From Elusimicrobiaceae bacterium (GTDB lineage: Bacteria > Elusimicrobiota > Elusimicrobia > Elusimicrobiales > Elusimicrobiaceae): a stretch of DNA of 36,372 nt. The notes under the pieces were generated by a model that did not search any database, was not told where the DNA came from, and worked only from the letters and a program-made list of their open reading frames with translations. Of the stretch, positions 7,497 through 16,091 are shown piece after piece. Both the position numbers and the translations under genes were made by a program. The stretch's first letter is position 1, and each line of letters begins with the position of its first letter. The DNA is taken from NCBI GenBank assembly GCA_017534965.1, contig JAFXVA010000031.1, positions 1-36,372 of the forward strand, in the 5' to 3' direction.

Positions 7497-8162
7497 ATGA
7501 AAAAGACCTTAACCTTACTTATGTTTGCTTTATTTATCACCTCGCAATTTGCTTATGCAGCTTCCCAGCAAAAATTAGCCAGTGATGAAATAAAAGCCAA
7601 TATCAACTCTTCTTTGAATCAAGCCAAAGAGGAAGCCACCGCTCTAAACGATAGCAAAGGAAGTCCCCTTATTATTGCTGTTAAAAATAATAATGTTAAA
7701 GTTGCTTTAGAATTATTAAAAGATCCAAAAGTAAATGTAAAAGCCACAGATTCTTTAGGAAACACAGCTTTGCATTATGCAACAAATGAGCAAATTATAG
7801 AAAGACTCGTAGCCAGAGGTGCAAATATTAATGCAAAAAATACTCTTGGCGAAACAACACCTATAATGTATGCCTCTGCAACTAATTTGCCAAAAATAGT
7901 AAGCAAAATGATTGCCCTTCATGCCAATGTCGCAGCAAAAGATAAAGACGGAGAAAATGCCTTAATTTATGCTGTCCTTAGTGAATGCAACCTTGAAATT
8001 ATAAAAATCTTAGTAAATAATGGCGCACAGAAAGATGTTAAATCCCACGGCAGGACTTTGAAAGATTTACTTACTCCGGACGAAGAAGGCAGACCTAGAT
8101 ATTTAGATGTTCAGTGCGATGATGTTAGTGCGGCAAAAAATATCGTATTTCCAAAAAAATAA
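7497..8162 (+). CDS. Exported ankyrin-repeat protein
   Basis: A 221-residue protein with a clear signal peptide (hydrophobic core after MKKT, cleavage predicted after AYA, residues 19-21). The mature part holds about four to five ankyrin repeats between residues 50 and 200, seen as GNTALHYA, RGANINAKNTLGETTPIMYA and DGENALIYAVLSE. It is therefore a soluble periplasmic or secreted protein-binding scaffold with no catalytic domain. AGGAG lies 9 bases before the ATG. The gene stands alone between a divergent operon and a bidirectional terminator. A related, membrane-anchored ankyrin protein lies at 27080-28342; both begin their repeat region with a similar SKG-x-PLI motif, suggesting paralogy. 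The binding partner is unknown. Confidence 0.88.
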   Translation: MKKTLTLLMFALFITSQFAYAASQQKLASDEIKANINSSLNQAKEEATALNDSKGSPLIIAVKNNNVKVALELLKDPKVNVKATDSLGNTALHYATNEQIIERLVARGANINAKNTLGETTPIMYASATNLPKIVSKMIALHANVAAKDKDGENALIYAVLSECNLEIIKILVNNGAQKDVKSHGRTLKDLLTPDEEGRPRYLDVQCDDVSAAKNIVFPKK

Positions 8163-8180
8163 GTTATGAAATATTGATTT

Positions 8181-8213
8181 AAAAATCCCCGATATTTTGT
8201 ATCGGGGATTTTT
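8181..8213. terminator. Bidirectional intrinsic terminator between the ankyrin gene and proS
   Basis: A perfect 14-bp stem (AAAAATCCCCGATA / TATCGGGGATTTTT) with a 5-base loop has A/T-run outer arms. It works in both directions and separates two convergent genes. Confidence 0.92.
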
Positions 8214-8234
8214 TATTTATTATGTTTATAAAAA

Positions 8235-9926
8235 CTAAATGTTTTTTAGTTTTTCGTCAAGTTCGCTTAAAAGCCAAACTTCGCTTTGACCACTTGCGTG
8301 GTTTTTATATTCAATTTTGCCTTCGGGCAAAAGTTTTTTACCCACAATCAAGCGGTGCGGCACACCGACTAAATCAGCATCTTTAAATTTAATACCCGGG
8401 CGCTCGTTTCTATCGTCATATAAAACATCAAAACCTTTGGCTTGTAAGTTAGCATAAAGCGCGTCTGCTTTTTGTTTTACTTCGCCTTCTGTGTCAAGCG
8501 CAATTAACTCTATATCAAAAGGACTAAGAGCGCGCGTCCAAATAGGGCCAAAATCATCGTGGTTTTGCTCAATAGCGGCTGCTAAAACACGGCTAACACC
8601 AATACCATAGCAACCCATAATCATAGGTTTTGATTGTTGGCTCTCATCTAAGAACTCTGCTTTCATTGCGCTAGAATATTTTGTGCCAAGTTTAAAAATA
8701 TGACCCACTTCAATACCGCGTTTAAAAGTAAAGTTTTGACCGCATTTTGGGCATTTATCGCCAAGAGAGGCAAGTTTTAAATCAGTAAAACTATCTACCT
8801 TATAATCGCGTTCAATATTAACATTAACTAGATGGGTATCTGCTTTACTTGCACCGGCAACGCCGTTTAAAATTGTTTTAATATAATTATCTGCAATAAT
8901 TTTTAAACCTTTACCCTTTAAACTAACAGGGCCTGCAAAACCAACCGGGCTAGAGGTTATTTGGGTATATTCTTCCTCTGTTGCTTGGCAAACTTCGGTA
9001 GCATTTAAGAATTTTCTAAGTTTAATTTCGTTTAACTCATCTTCGCCGCGCATTAAAACAATAACAGGTTTTCCATCTGCTTTATAAACAAGTAATTTAA
9101 TAAAGTTTTCAGCAGGTATTTTTAAGAAATCGGAAACTTCCTTAATAGTTTTTTTGTTCGGTGTAGAAACTTCTTTTAATTCTAAAAACTCACCTGTTTT
9201 TTGAGCGGGCACTGCTATTTCGGTCTTTTCCGTATTTGCACTATAACCGCAAGGGCAGACGGAAATTTCATCTTCGCCGGTATCGGCAAGCACCATAAAT
9301 TCGTGTGAAAAATTACCGCCGATTGTGCCGGTATCTGCTTCAACAGGGCGAAATTTAAGACCGCATCTTTCAAAAATTCTGATATAAGAATCTTTCATTT
9401 TTTGATACCAGGTATTTGCCTGTTCCTCAGTTGAAGCAAAAGAATAAGCATCTGCCATATAAAACTCTCTTGCACGCATAACGCCAAAACGCGGGCGAAT
9501 TTCATCTCTAAATTTTGTGCCAAATTGGTATAAACAAACAGGCAGTTGTTTATACGAAGAAACATCTTTTTTAACTAAATCTGTAATAACTTCTTCAGCA
9601 GTTGGGGCAATACAAAAATCTGCTTTTTTTCTATCTTTAATACGGAGTAATTCTCTGCCGTAAAAATCCCATCTGCCGCTTTTTTGCCAAAGTTCTGCCG
9701 GTTGGACTATCGGAAGCCACACTTCAAGCGCCCCTTCTTTATTAAATTCTTCGCGGATAATATTTTCAATTTTCTTTAAGATTTTCATACCAAGCGGCAA
9801 CCACTCATAAATACCGCTTGCCGTCTTGCGAATAAGGCCTGCTCTTATCATAAATTTTGCAGAAACGATATCTGCATCTTTAGGGGCTTCTTTTAAAGTT
9901 GGTAAATAATATTCAGTTAATTTCAT
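8235..9926 (-). CDS. proS: Prolyl-tRNA synthetase (bacterial type with editing domain)
   Basis: A 563-residue class II aminoacyl-tRNA synthetase that charges tRNA-Pro. Class II motifs are visible: motif 1 region around GIYEWLPLGMKIL, motif 2 FRDEIRPRFGVMRAREF, and motif 3 GCYGIGVSRVLAAAIEQ. The insert between motifs 2 and 3 (about residues 225-400, with CPCGYSAN and a ProX/YbaK-like editing domain containing VLMRGEDELNEIKL) marks the long bacterial form that removes misacylated alanine. An anticodon-binding domain ends the protein. Its ribosome binding site (AAGGAAA) lies in the end of ispG, whose stop is one base before this ATG, so it is the last gene of the cdsA-dxr-rseP-ispG-proS unit. 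Confidence 0.97.
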   Translation of the reverse strand: MKLTEYYLPTLKEAPKDADIVSAKFMIRAGLIRKTASGIYEWLPLGMKILKKIENIIREEFNKEGALEVWLPIVQPAELWQKSGRWDFYGRELLRIKDRKKADFCIAPTAEEVITDLVKKDVSSYKQLPVCLYQFGTKFRDEIRPRFGVMRAREFYMADAYSFASTEEQANTWYQKMKDSYIRIFERCGLKFRPVEADTGTIGGNFSHEFMVLADTGEDEISVCPCGYSANTEKTEIAVPAQKTGEFLELKEVSTPNKKTIKEVSDFLKIPAENFIKLLVYKADGKPVIVLMRGEDELNEIKLRKFLNATEVCQATEEEYTQITSSPVGFAGPVSLKGKGLKIIADNYIKTILNGVAGASKADTHLVNVNIERDYKVDSFTDLKLASLGDKCPKCGQNFTFKRGIEVGHIFKLGTKYSSAMKAEFLDESQQSKPMIMGCYGIGVSRVLAAAIEQNHDDFGPIWTRALSPFDIELIALDTEGEVKQKADALYANLQAKGFDVLYDDRNERPGIKFKDADLVGVPHRLIVGKKLLPEGKIEYKNHASGQSEVWLLSELDEKLKNI

Positions 9927-9927
9927 T

Positions 9928-11004
9928 TTATTTTTCCTTTATTTTATCTGTAAATTTTTTAATCCAATCTGCACGCGGTATTTTATTTTTAACTTCGCCT
10001 TTTTCAAACCAAAGGCCTTCGTTTATGCCACCTGCTATACCAAAATCAGCGTCGCGCGCTTCGCCGGGGCCATTAACAATGCAACCCATAACGGCAATTT
10101 TTTTGCCGGTGGAAAGTTTTATTAACTCTTTATCAGAGTAAATTTTTTCTTCAAGTTCTTTTACTGCGCCTGCAATATCAACTTGCGTTCTGCCGCAAGT
10201 CGGGCAGGAAATTATTTCCGGTCCAAACTCTCTAAGTTTAAGCGCTTTTAAAATTTCATAAGCAGCGCGCACTTGCATTTTGGGATCTTCTGTCAGAGAA
10301 ATTCTGATTGTTGCGCCGATACCTGCTCTTAATAACTCGCTCATTGCTATTGAAGATTTGACAAGGCCTGCCATAAAACTGCCCGCTTCGGTTAGGCCGA
10401 TATGTTGGGGAATATCAGTTTTTTCCGCCAAGAGTTTTGCTGCCAAAATTGTTCTTTGGACATTATCAGATTTAAGTGAAACTAAATAATTTTTAAAATT
10501 TAATTGCTCTAAAACTTCGGCTTGTTCTAAGGCCTCGCCGACCATAACTTCGGCCCATTTTTCATTGGGCCAATTAGGTCTGCCGGCAAATTTTTTTAAT
10601 TCTTTAATACTGCCTGCATTTACGCCGATTCTAATAGGTATATTTTTATCTGCGCAAGCACGCACAACTTCCTGCACTTTAGCTTTATCGCCAATATTGC
10701 CCGGGTTAATACGCACCTTAGAAATGCCTTGTTTAACAGCTTCAAGTGCAAGTTTATAATCAAAATGAATATCTGCAACCAAAGGTGTATGAATTGCTTT
10801 AATAATTGTGCCAAGAGATTTTGCCGCTTCCATATCCGGCACGGCCACGCGGTTAATTTCGCACCCGCAATTTTCAAGAGCTAAAATTTGTTTTATTGTC
10901 GCTTCAGTATCGGCTGTTTTTGTGTTGCACATTGACTGAACGCGCACCAAATTGCCACTGCCAAGAATGTAAGGACCAACTTTAATTTGCCTTGTCTGCT
11001 TCAT
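9928..11004 (-). CDS. ispG: 4-hydroxy-3-methylbut-2-enyl diphosphate synthase
   Basis: A 358-residue iron-sulfur enzyme (GcpE) that reductively converts methylerythritol cyclodiphosphate to HMBPP, the penultimate MEP-pathway step. It has the short bacterial two-domain form: a TIM barrel (about 1-250) and a C-terminal Fe4S4 domain. Cluster ligands are visible in SCPTCGRTQVD and GCIVNGPGE, followed by ADFGIAGG. The start overlaps the end of rseP by 23 bases, with AAGGAG about 10 bases before the ATG. With dxr two genes upstream, two of the seven MEP enzymes sit in this operon, interleaved with rseP as is common in bacteria. Confidence 0.97.
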   Translation of the reverse strand: MKQTRQIKVGPYILGSGNLVRVQSMCNTKTADTEATIKQILALENCGCEINRVAVPDMEAAKSLGTIIKAIHTPLVADIHFDYKLALEAVKQGISKVRINPGNIGDKAKVQEVVRACADKNIPIRIGVNAGSIKELKKFAGRPNWPNEKWAEVMVGEALEQAEVLEQLNFKNYLVSLKSDNVQRTILAAKLLAEKTDIPQHIGLTEAGSFMAGLVKSSIAMSELLRAGIGATIRISLTEDPKMQVRAAYEILKALKLREFGPEIISCPTCGRTQVDIAGAVKELEEKIYSDKELIKLSTGKKIAVMGCIVNGPGEARDADFGIAGGINEGLWFEKGEVKNKIPRADWIKKFTDKIKEK

Positions 11005-12166
11005 TTAAAGTAATCTCCTTGTCTTGTGAAATTTGCTCAGTTTGTTCTATTTTCGTAGCGGGTTTTACACTGCGGTTTTTAATACGCATAATATCGCTAT
11101 ATGTAGCATACACAACTAAAGATAAAAGAAAAATTGCCCCAACAGCACTGGCTCTTTCAAGAGTTTTTTCTTTAACTCTTTTACCGCGGATACCTTCAAT
11201 AATAAAGAATACGGCATGACCGCCGTCAAGTATCGGTATAGGGAAAAGATTAAACATACCAATAGCAACAGAAATAAGACCTATTAAAAAGAAGTAATCT
11301 TCCCACCCACTATGAACGCCTTTACCGACAAGTTCAAAAATACCGATAGGTCCAGCCATTTCAGGAGCTTGTTTATGCCAAAGTTTTTCGGCAATAGTTT
11401 TAAGAGAAAGGGCCGTCCAATAATAACACTGATAACCTGCCACTTTAATTGCTTTTAAAGGCCCCGTTTTTTCATATACAGGAGCAACGGCAAAGCCGAG
11501 TTTCTTATCCTTGTTTACGGGTATTTCTTTTTCAAATATTTCATCATTTTGTTGATATTTTACTAATACGGGCTGACCTTCGGGCGTTGCAGCAATGGCG
11601 GTAACAAGGTCTTTCCAATTTTTAATAGAGGTATTATTTATTTCCAAAATCTGATCGCCTTCTGTTAGGCCATATGCTTGGGCAGGCATATTATCTAAAA
11701 CTTCCCCTATTACAGGAGGAATTTCTTCAGGGTTATTCTTAGGAATACCCATAGTAATTATTATAAAAAAGAAAATAACAAATGCTAAAACATAATTCAT
11801 TCCTGCTCCGGCAACAACCATAAACAATCTGGCATACCAAGGTTTTGCCCCAAATTCGCGAGGGTCTTTAATTTCTATTTCTCTTGCATAATATTCGCCT
11901 GCGGGTTTAACATAACCACCCAAGGGAATAGCCCTTAAACTATACTGCGTTTCCCCTTTACCCCATTTTTTTAAGAGTTTACCAAAACCGATAGAAAATT
12001 CTTCCACCTTGATATCAAGCAAACGACAGGCAAGAAAGTGCCCCAGTTCGTGAATAATAACAACTAAACCTAAGGCAAAAATAATACCTGCAGCCGAAAC
12101 TAAAGTATGCCAGCTAAAAAGCCAGACAATTTTATCCATTAAAAATTGTGTTACTGATGAAATCAT
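10982..12166 (-). CDS. rseP: RseP-type site-2 (RIP) zinc metalloprotease
   Basis: A 394-residue intramembrane protease that cleaves transmembrane segments of regulators such as anti-sigma factors. The zinc motif HELGH is at residues 39-43 in the first membrane helix. A second helix and a PDZ domain (about 160-240, with GLTEGDQILEINN) follow, then the third ligand motif NLFPIPILDGGH. It has a single PDZ domain where E. coli RseP has two, a normal shorter form. AAGGGAG precedes the ATG by about 7 bases. It is 63 AT-rich bases behind dxr, with no obvious terminator, and overlaps ispG. No sigma or anti-sigma gene is nearby to indicate its substrate. Confidence 0.94.
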   Translation of the reverse strand: MISSVTQFLMDKIVWLFSWHTLVSAAGIIFALGLVVIIHELGHFLACRLLDIKVEEFSIGFGKLLKKWGKGETQYSLRAIPLGGYVKPAGEYYAREIEIKDPREFGAKPWYARLFMVVAGAGMNYVLAFVIFFFIIITMGIPKNNPEEIPPVIGEVLDNMPAQAYGLTEGDQILEINNTSIKNWKDLVTAIAATPEGQPVLVKYQQNDEIFEKEIPVNKDKKLGFAVAPVYEKTGPLKAIKVAGYQCYYWTALSLKTIAEKLWHKQAPEMAGPIGIFELVGKGVHSGWEDYFFLIGLISVAIGMFNLFPIPILDGGHAVFFIIEGIRGKRVKEKTLERASAVGAIFLLSLVVYATYSDIMRIKNRSVKPATKIEQTEQISQDKEITLNEADKAN

Positions 12167-12229
12167 AAAATCTCCCTTAAATAATATACATATATTTTAT
12201 CATATTAAGAGAAAACAGAAAAAATGAAA

Positions 12230-13402
12230 TTATTTTATAAATTCTTTAGCTTTTTGGCGTGCCCAAGAATCAAAAGAAAGGGCATCTTCAAGAGTAATTT
12301 TTTCTTTAAAATCAGCTTCGTGGGTAGAAAAGACCTTAGAAATAATTTTAGCAATATCGGTAAATTTAATTTGCCCTTTTAAAAAGGCCTCTACGCAAAC
12401 TTCGTCTGCTCCGTTTAAAACAGCACCGAAACTGCCACCTTTTTTTGCTGCATGCTGGGCTAAACTAAGACAGGGGAAAGCAGAAAAATCCGGCTCCATA
12501 AAATCAAGTCTTGCCATATCTAAAATGCTTAAAGGTTTAACCGGACAAGGATATCTTTTGGGGTAAGTTATAGCATATTGTATAGGCAAGCGCATATCCG
12601 GGTTAGAAAGTTCTGCAACTATTGCGCCATCTTCATATTCTACAGCGGAGTGCACTATTGATTGCGGATGCACAACAATTTTAACTTTTTCCAAAGGCAA
12701 ATTAAAAAGGTGCATAATTTCAATAGTTTCAAAACCTTTATTCATCAAAGTTGCACTATCAATAGTAATTTTTTTACCCATTTTCCATCTTGGATGGGCA
12801 AGGGCCTGCTCAGGTTTAACATCATCTAAATTGCCTTTATATTTTAAGAAAGGTCCACCTGATGCAGTGAGTAAAACTTTCTTAATATTCTTTGCTTCTT
12901 GGCGATAAGTATGGATATCGCAATTTTCAAGAGATTGAAAAACAGCTGAAGGTTCAGAATCAACCGGCACTATCGTTGCGCCGTATTTTTGGCATTCTTG
13001 CATAATAACAGAACCAGCCATAACAATAGGTTCTTTATTAGCTAGAGCAATAACCTTTCCGGCTTTAATTGCCGCCATCAAAGGTTTAAAACCGGCCGCA
13101 CCTACAAGGCCATTTATAATTAAATCTGCTTCTTTTAAAGAGGCAAGTTCACAAAGACTTTCCGGTGTAGGAGTAAGTAATTTTACTTCAGCCGGTATTA
13201 AATCTTTTATTTTATCGTAAGATTCTTGGCTTGCAACGGTTGCATATTTTGGCTTAAATTCTAAAACTTGTTTTAGAAATAAATCCCCGTTTCTACCGGC
13301 AGAAATTGCCAAAACTTTATAATCAGGACCAAGCGTTTTAATAACATCTAAAGCGCTTACGCCTATTGAACCCGTTGAGCCAAGAATTACGATATTTTTC
13401 AT
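12230..13402 (-). CDS. dxr: 1-deoxy-D-xylulose-5-phosphate reductoisomerase
   Basis: A 390-residue NADPH enzyme that commits DXP to isoprenoid synthesis as MEP. The NADPH loop GSTGSIG is at residues 8-14, and NKEPIVMAG follows. The metal-ligand segment reads DSEPSAVF, with D148 and E150 matching E. coli D150 and E152. P151 occupies the position of E. coli H153, which is nearly always histidine in the family. The other catalytic motifs are intact: HPRWKMG, DSATLMNKGFE and HPQSIVHS. The ATG overlaps the stop of cdsA (TAATG), so translation is likely coupled. The rest of the protein is full length, so loss of function is not assumed. Confidence 0.96.
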   Translation of the reverse strand: MKNIVILGSTGSIGVSALDVIKTLGPDYKVLAISAGRNGDLFLKQVLEFKPKYATVASQESYDKIKDLIPAEVKLLTPTPESLCELASLKEADLIINGLVGAAGFKPLMAAIKAGKVIALANKEPIVMAGSVIMQECQKYGATIVPVDSEPSAVFQSLENCDIHTYRQEAKNIKKVLLTASGGPFLKYKGNLDDVKPEQALAHPRWKMGKKITIDSATLMNKGFETIEIMHLFNLPLEKVKIVVHPQSIVHSAVEYEDGAIVAELSNPDMRLPIQYAITYPKRYPCPVKPLSILDMARLDFMEPDFSAFPCLSLAQHAAKKGGSFGAVLNGADEVCVEAFLKGQIKFTDIAKIISKVFSTHEADFKEKITLEDALSFDSWARQKAKEFIK

Positions 13403-14214
13403 TAGATCATGAATAAAACTAAATAGTAAATTACCGGTGCTGTTAAAATACAGGCATCAAATCTATCTAAGAAGCCGCCGTGACCGGGTAAAAAGCCCGT
13501 AGTATCTTTAACGCCGGAATGTCTTTTGAAAAGAGATTCCGCCAAATCAGAAACTTGGGCTAAAACAGAAATACAAGCACCTAAAGCTAAGGCCTGTTGC
13601 CAAGTAATATTGGGGTAAAACATATCCCAAAGCAACATGGTTACACCTATACCGGCAACAAAACCGGCAATGGAACCTTCCCAACTTTTTTTAGGACTTA
13701 CAACTTCTTTTAAGCGATGTTTGCCAAGCCAACAGCCAATAGCATAAGCAGCAGTATCATTTGCCCAAATTGCAAAGAAAATAATATAGGTAAAATATTC
13801 CCCATAAGGTTCAATCATACGAATATTAATTAAATGGGCTAAACACCAAGGTATAAGCATTACGCCAAAAAAGGTATTTATAACGCGTTCAAAAGAAGGT
13901 GCTTTTCTAAACATTTCAAATAAGAAAAGCCCTGCCAAAGTAAGCGCGATAAAAAATCCACTTATATTGCTTGGCAAATCTACTATATCAGGCAAACGCC
14001 CGGCTAAAGCAGCAACGGTCATTAAAGCACCAAAAACAATTAAACCTAATCTGTTAACAGGTTTTTGGGCTAATAATAAAACAAGGCCATACTCATATAA
14101 GCAGACCATTATTATGGCAGCAATTAAAGCCATAAAGAAAATTCCGCCATAAGAAATGGCGAAAGTTACTAGTAATACTAGCACTATTGCAGTTAAAATT
14201 CTAGGTAATATCAT
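13402..14214 (-). CDS. cdsA: Phosphatidate cytidylyltransferase
   Basis: A 270-residue polytopic inner-membrane enzyme that makes CDP-diacylglycerol from phosphatidic acid and CTP, the branch point of phospholipid synthesis. About seven hydrophobic segments are visible. The C-terminal CTP-transferase signature is complete: SLFKRHSGVKDTTGFLPGHGG followed by DRFD. uppS and frr, which often precede cdsA, are missing; cdsA is the first gene of its unit. No Shine-Dalgarno sequence is present. Instead a perfect TATAAT ends exactly six bases before the ATG, which would place the transcription start at the A of the start codon (a leaderless message). It is followed by dxr with a one-base overlap. Confidence 0.95.
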   Translation of the reverse strand: MILPRILTAIVLVLLVTFAISYGGIFFMALIAAIIMVCLYEYGLVLLLAQKPVNRLGLIVFGALMTVAALAGRLPDIVDLPSNISGFFIALTLAGLFLFEMFRKAPSFERVINTFFGVMLIPWCLAHLINIRMIEPYGEYFTYIIFFAIWANDTAAYAIGCWLGKHRLKEVVSPKKSWEGSIAGFVAGIGVTMLLWDMFYPNITWQQALALGACISVLAQVSDLAESLFKRHSGVKDTTGFLPGHGGFLDRFDACILTAPVIYYLVLFMI

Positions 14215-14220
14215 AATAAT

Positions 14221-14226
14221 ATTATA
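14221..14226 (-). promoter_or_regulatory. -10 box of cdsA, positioned for a leaderless transcript
   Basis: On the minus strand TATAAT (14226-14221) is followed by exactly six bases (ATTATT) and then ATG 14214. No ribosome binding site lies between. The -35 region is weak. Confidence 0.5.
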
Positions 14227-14257
14227 TAAAAAAGTTTAATATAAGAATTATTTTTTG

Positions 14258-14263
14258 TATTAT
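14258..14263 (+). promoter_or_regulatory. -10 box of the trypsin-like gene, positioned for a leaderless transcript
   Basis: TATTAT (5 of 6 to consensus) is followed by six bases and ATG 14270, the same geometry as the divergent cdsA promoter 32 bases away. No ribosome binding site is visible. Confidence 0.4.
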
Positions 14264-14269
14264 ATTGTT

Positions 14270-15169
14270 ATGAAAAAGTTTTTTTTAATTACAATTTTTA
14301 CTTTTTTTATTTATCCGGCTTTTTGCCAAAATGTTGGATTTGTTTCTGCAGGAGAAGAAATAAATACTTATGCTACTACTGACGATTTTTCCAATACTTT
14401 TGAGATAAACTTTGCCCCACCTACAAAAATTAAACCGGGACAAAGGACCTCCTTTCAAGCAACAAAATGCCAAGCCGTCCGCTTAAGCAAAAGTTGGTTT
14501 ATAACAGCGGCCCACTGCGTTGAAGAAACCTGCCAAAATGGGTGTGATTTTCAAACCCGTTTAATAGTAGGCAGAAATTATGAAATGGATGTTATAGGGC
14601 AAAGTTCCCCAAAATCACCTCAGATTTTTATACACCCTGAAAGAGATGTCAATAAAAATATGGCAACTTATGATATTGCTTTAATCTATTTTAAACCTGC
14701 CACTTCTAAATTTGTTTACAAAGATCCGCGCAAGTCTGTAGGCATAACTCAACATGAATTTATGAATCGTCTAAACAATTATAGAACTTATAAAAGGGCT
14801 TTAAGCAGTTATAATACCCCTATTTTGCTTATTATGGGAAAATACAGAAAACAAGGCCCTGTTTTAGCAAGAAAATTTTCCGTCTTATCAAGTTTTACAG
14901 ACAAAAGAGAGGTTTTAAGAAGTAATAATAAAGCAATTTATTTTCCGCAAACAAAAACTTTTGTCTTACAAAATTTTGGAATAAGGCAAGGTATTTCCGG
15001 CAGTGGCCTTATGACTTCTAAAGGTGAACTTGCCGGTATAACTTCTTCTATATCTATAAGCAGCAATAATAACGAAAAGCAACTTGCCCGATTTGCCGCT
15101 TTTGATAAAACAACTTTAGATTTTATACAAAGCAAAATCGGCAATATTAAATATAATATCCTTAAATAA
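14270..15169 (+). CDS. Secreted trypsin-like serine protease (S1 family)
   Basis: A 299-residue protein with an N-terminal signal peptide (MKKFFLITIFTFFIYPAFC; hydrophobic to about residue 19). The S1 catalytic triad is visible: H82 in ITAAHC, D135 in YDIALIYF, and S243 in GISGSG. Cysteines C67/C83 flank the histidine loop as in chymotrypsin-like folds. There is no PDZ domain, so this is not DegP/HtrA. ATG 14270 is preferred to the in-frame TTG at 14255, which gives an unlikely N-terminus. No Shine-Dalgarno sequence is present. It is transcribed divergently from cdsA, and its last 8 bases overlap the end of miaA tail to tail with no visible terminator. Specificity and target are unknown. Confidence 0.88.
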   Translation: MKKFFLITIFTFFIYPAFCQNVGFVSAGEEINTYATTDDFSNTFEINFAPPTKIKPGQRTSFQATKCQAVRLSKSWFITAAHCVEETCQNGCDFQTRLIVGRNYEMDVIGQSSPKSPQIFIHPERDVNKNMATYDIALIYFKPATSKFVYKDPRKSVGITQHEFMNRLNNYRTYKRALSSYNTPILLIMGKYRKQGPVLARKFSVLSSFTDKREVLRSNNKAIYFPQTKTFVLQNFGIRQGISGSGLMTSKGELAGITSSISISSNNNEKQLARFAAFDKTTLDFIQSKIGNIKYNILK

Positions 15170-16091
15170 CTTTAGTCGCATCAATCATTTTTTGGCACAA
15201 AGCAGGAATATCAAAATCCTTTTCTTCTTTTATATCAAGGGAAATTATATTCTTATATCTTTTAAACCAAGTTCTTTGGCGTTTTGCATATTGGCGAGTT
15301 AAAATAATAATTTTTTCAAGAGCTTCTGCGCGTGAAATTTTATTTTGTAAAACTTCTATTGCTTGAGTATAACCAAGAGTGTTTAAGCCACAGGCCTCAG
15401 GACCGAAATTTTCTAAGGCATTTTTTGCTTCTTCTATCATTGGATCAAGAATTAAATTTGTGCGTTTTATAATACGCTTATTTAATAACTCTTTATCCCA
15501 ATTTATATAAAAGAATAACGCTTTATCCGTAGGGATTTCTTTAGGCCCTGTTTGCGTTCTTAAAGAACTGGCTGTTTTGCCTGTTAAAAGAGTAATTTCA
15601 AGCGCCCTTAAAACTCTGTGTATATTACCCGGGGGTATAGTTTGCGCACTTTTAGGGTCAAGTCTTTTTAGCTCTTCGTAAAGTTCGGCTTTAGTTTTAA
15701 GTAAAAGACGCTTTCTTAAAGTTTCATCTGCCGGCGGCAGAGAATCCATACCACAAAAAAAGCCCTCAAAATAAAGCCCTGTTCCGCCGGCAAAAATTAG
15801 GGGTTTTTTACTTTGCTTAGTAATTTTATTTGCTTCTTTGATAAAAAGCGAAACATCAAATTTTTTATCAATAGGCAAAAAATCAGCTAAATAATATCTA
15901 ATACCCTGCACATAAAAATTATTATCTTGCCAAATACCTTTTGGGCAAGCCGTGCCGATATTTAAACCTTTATAAATTTGACGGGAATCAACAGAAATAA
16001 TTTCCCCGTCTATTTTACCAGCCAAAGCCAAAGCGAGATCAGTTTTACCGCTTGCCGTTGGCCCTGCTATAATAATCGGACGGGGAAACAT
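15162..16091 (-). CDS. miaA: tRNA dimethylallyltransferase
   Basis: A 309-residue enzyme that adds a dimethylallyl group to N6 of A37 in tRNAs reading U-starting codons. P-loop GPTASGKTDLA (residues 9-19), the DSRQIYKGLNIGTA substrate motif (about 37-50), GGTGLYFEG (about 102-110) and the C-terminal RQYAKRQRTWFK motif are all present, and the length is typical. The ATG directly follows the pilZ stop (TAAATG) with no Shine-Dalgarno sequence, which implies translational coupling. miaB, which acts on MiaA's product, is two genes upstream in the same operon. The dimethylallyl diphosphate donor is a product of the MEP pathway represented by dxr and ispG in this window. Confidence 0.96.
   Translation of the reverse strand: MFPRPIIIAGPTASGKTDLALALAGKIDGEIISVDSRQIYKGLNIGTACPKGIWQDNNFYVQGIRYYLADFLPIDKKFDVSLFIKEANKITKQSKKPLIFAGGTGLYFEGFFCGMDSLPPADETLRKRLLLKTKAELYEELKRLDPKSAQTIPPGNIHRVLRALEITLLTGKTASSLRTQTGPKEIPTDKALFFYINWDKELLNKRIIKRTNLILDPMIEEAKNALENFGPEACGLNTLGYTQAIEVLQNKISRAEALEKIIILTRQYAKRQRTWFKRYKNIISLDIKEEKDFDIPALCQKMIDATKVI

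Noticed and set aside
12167-12229. Possible internal promoter between dxr and rseP
   Set aside because: The gap is AT-rich and yields several poor -10 matches, none with a fitting -35. I could not pick one above chance.
14255-14269. TTG start for the trypsin-like protease
   Set aside because: It adds MYYIV ahead of an ordinary signal peptide that begins MKK at ATG 14270, and it has no ribosome binding site.
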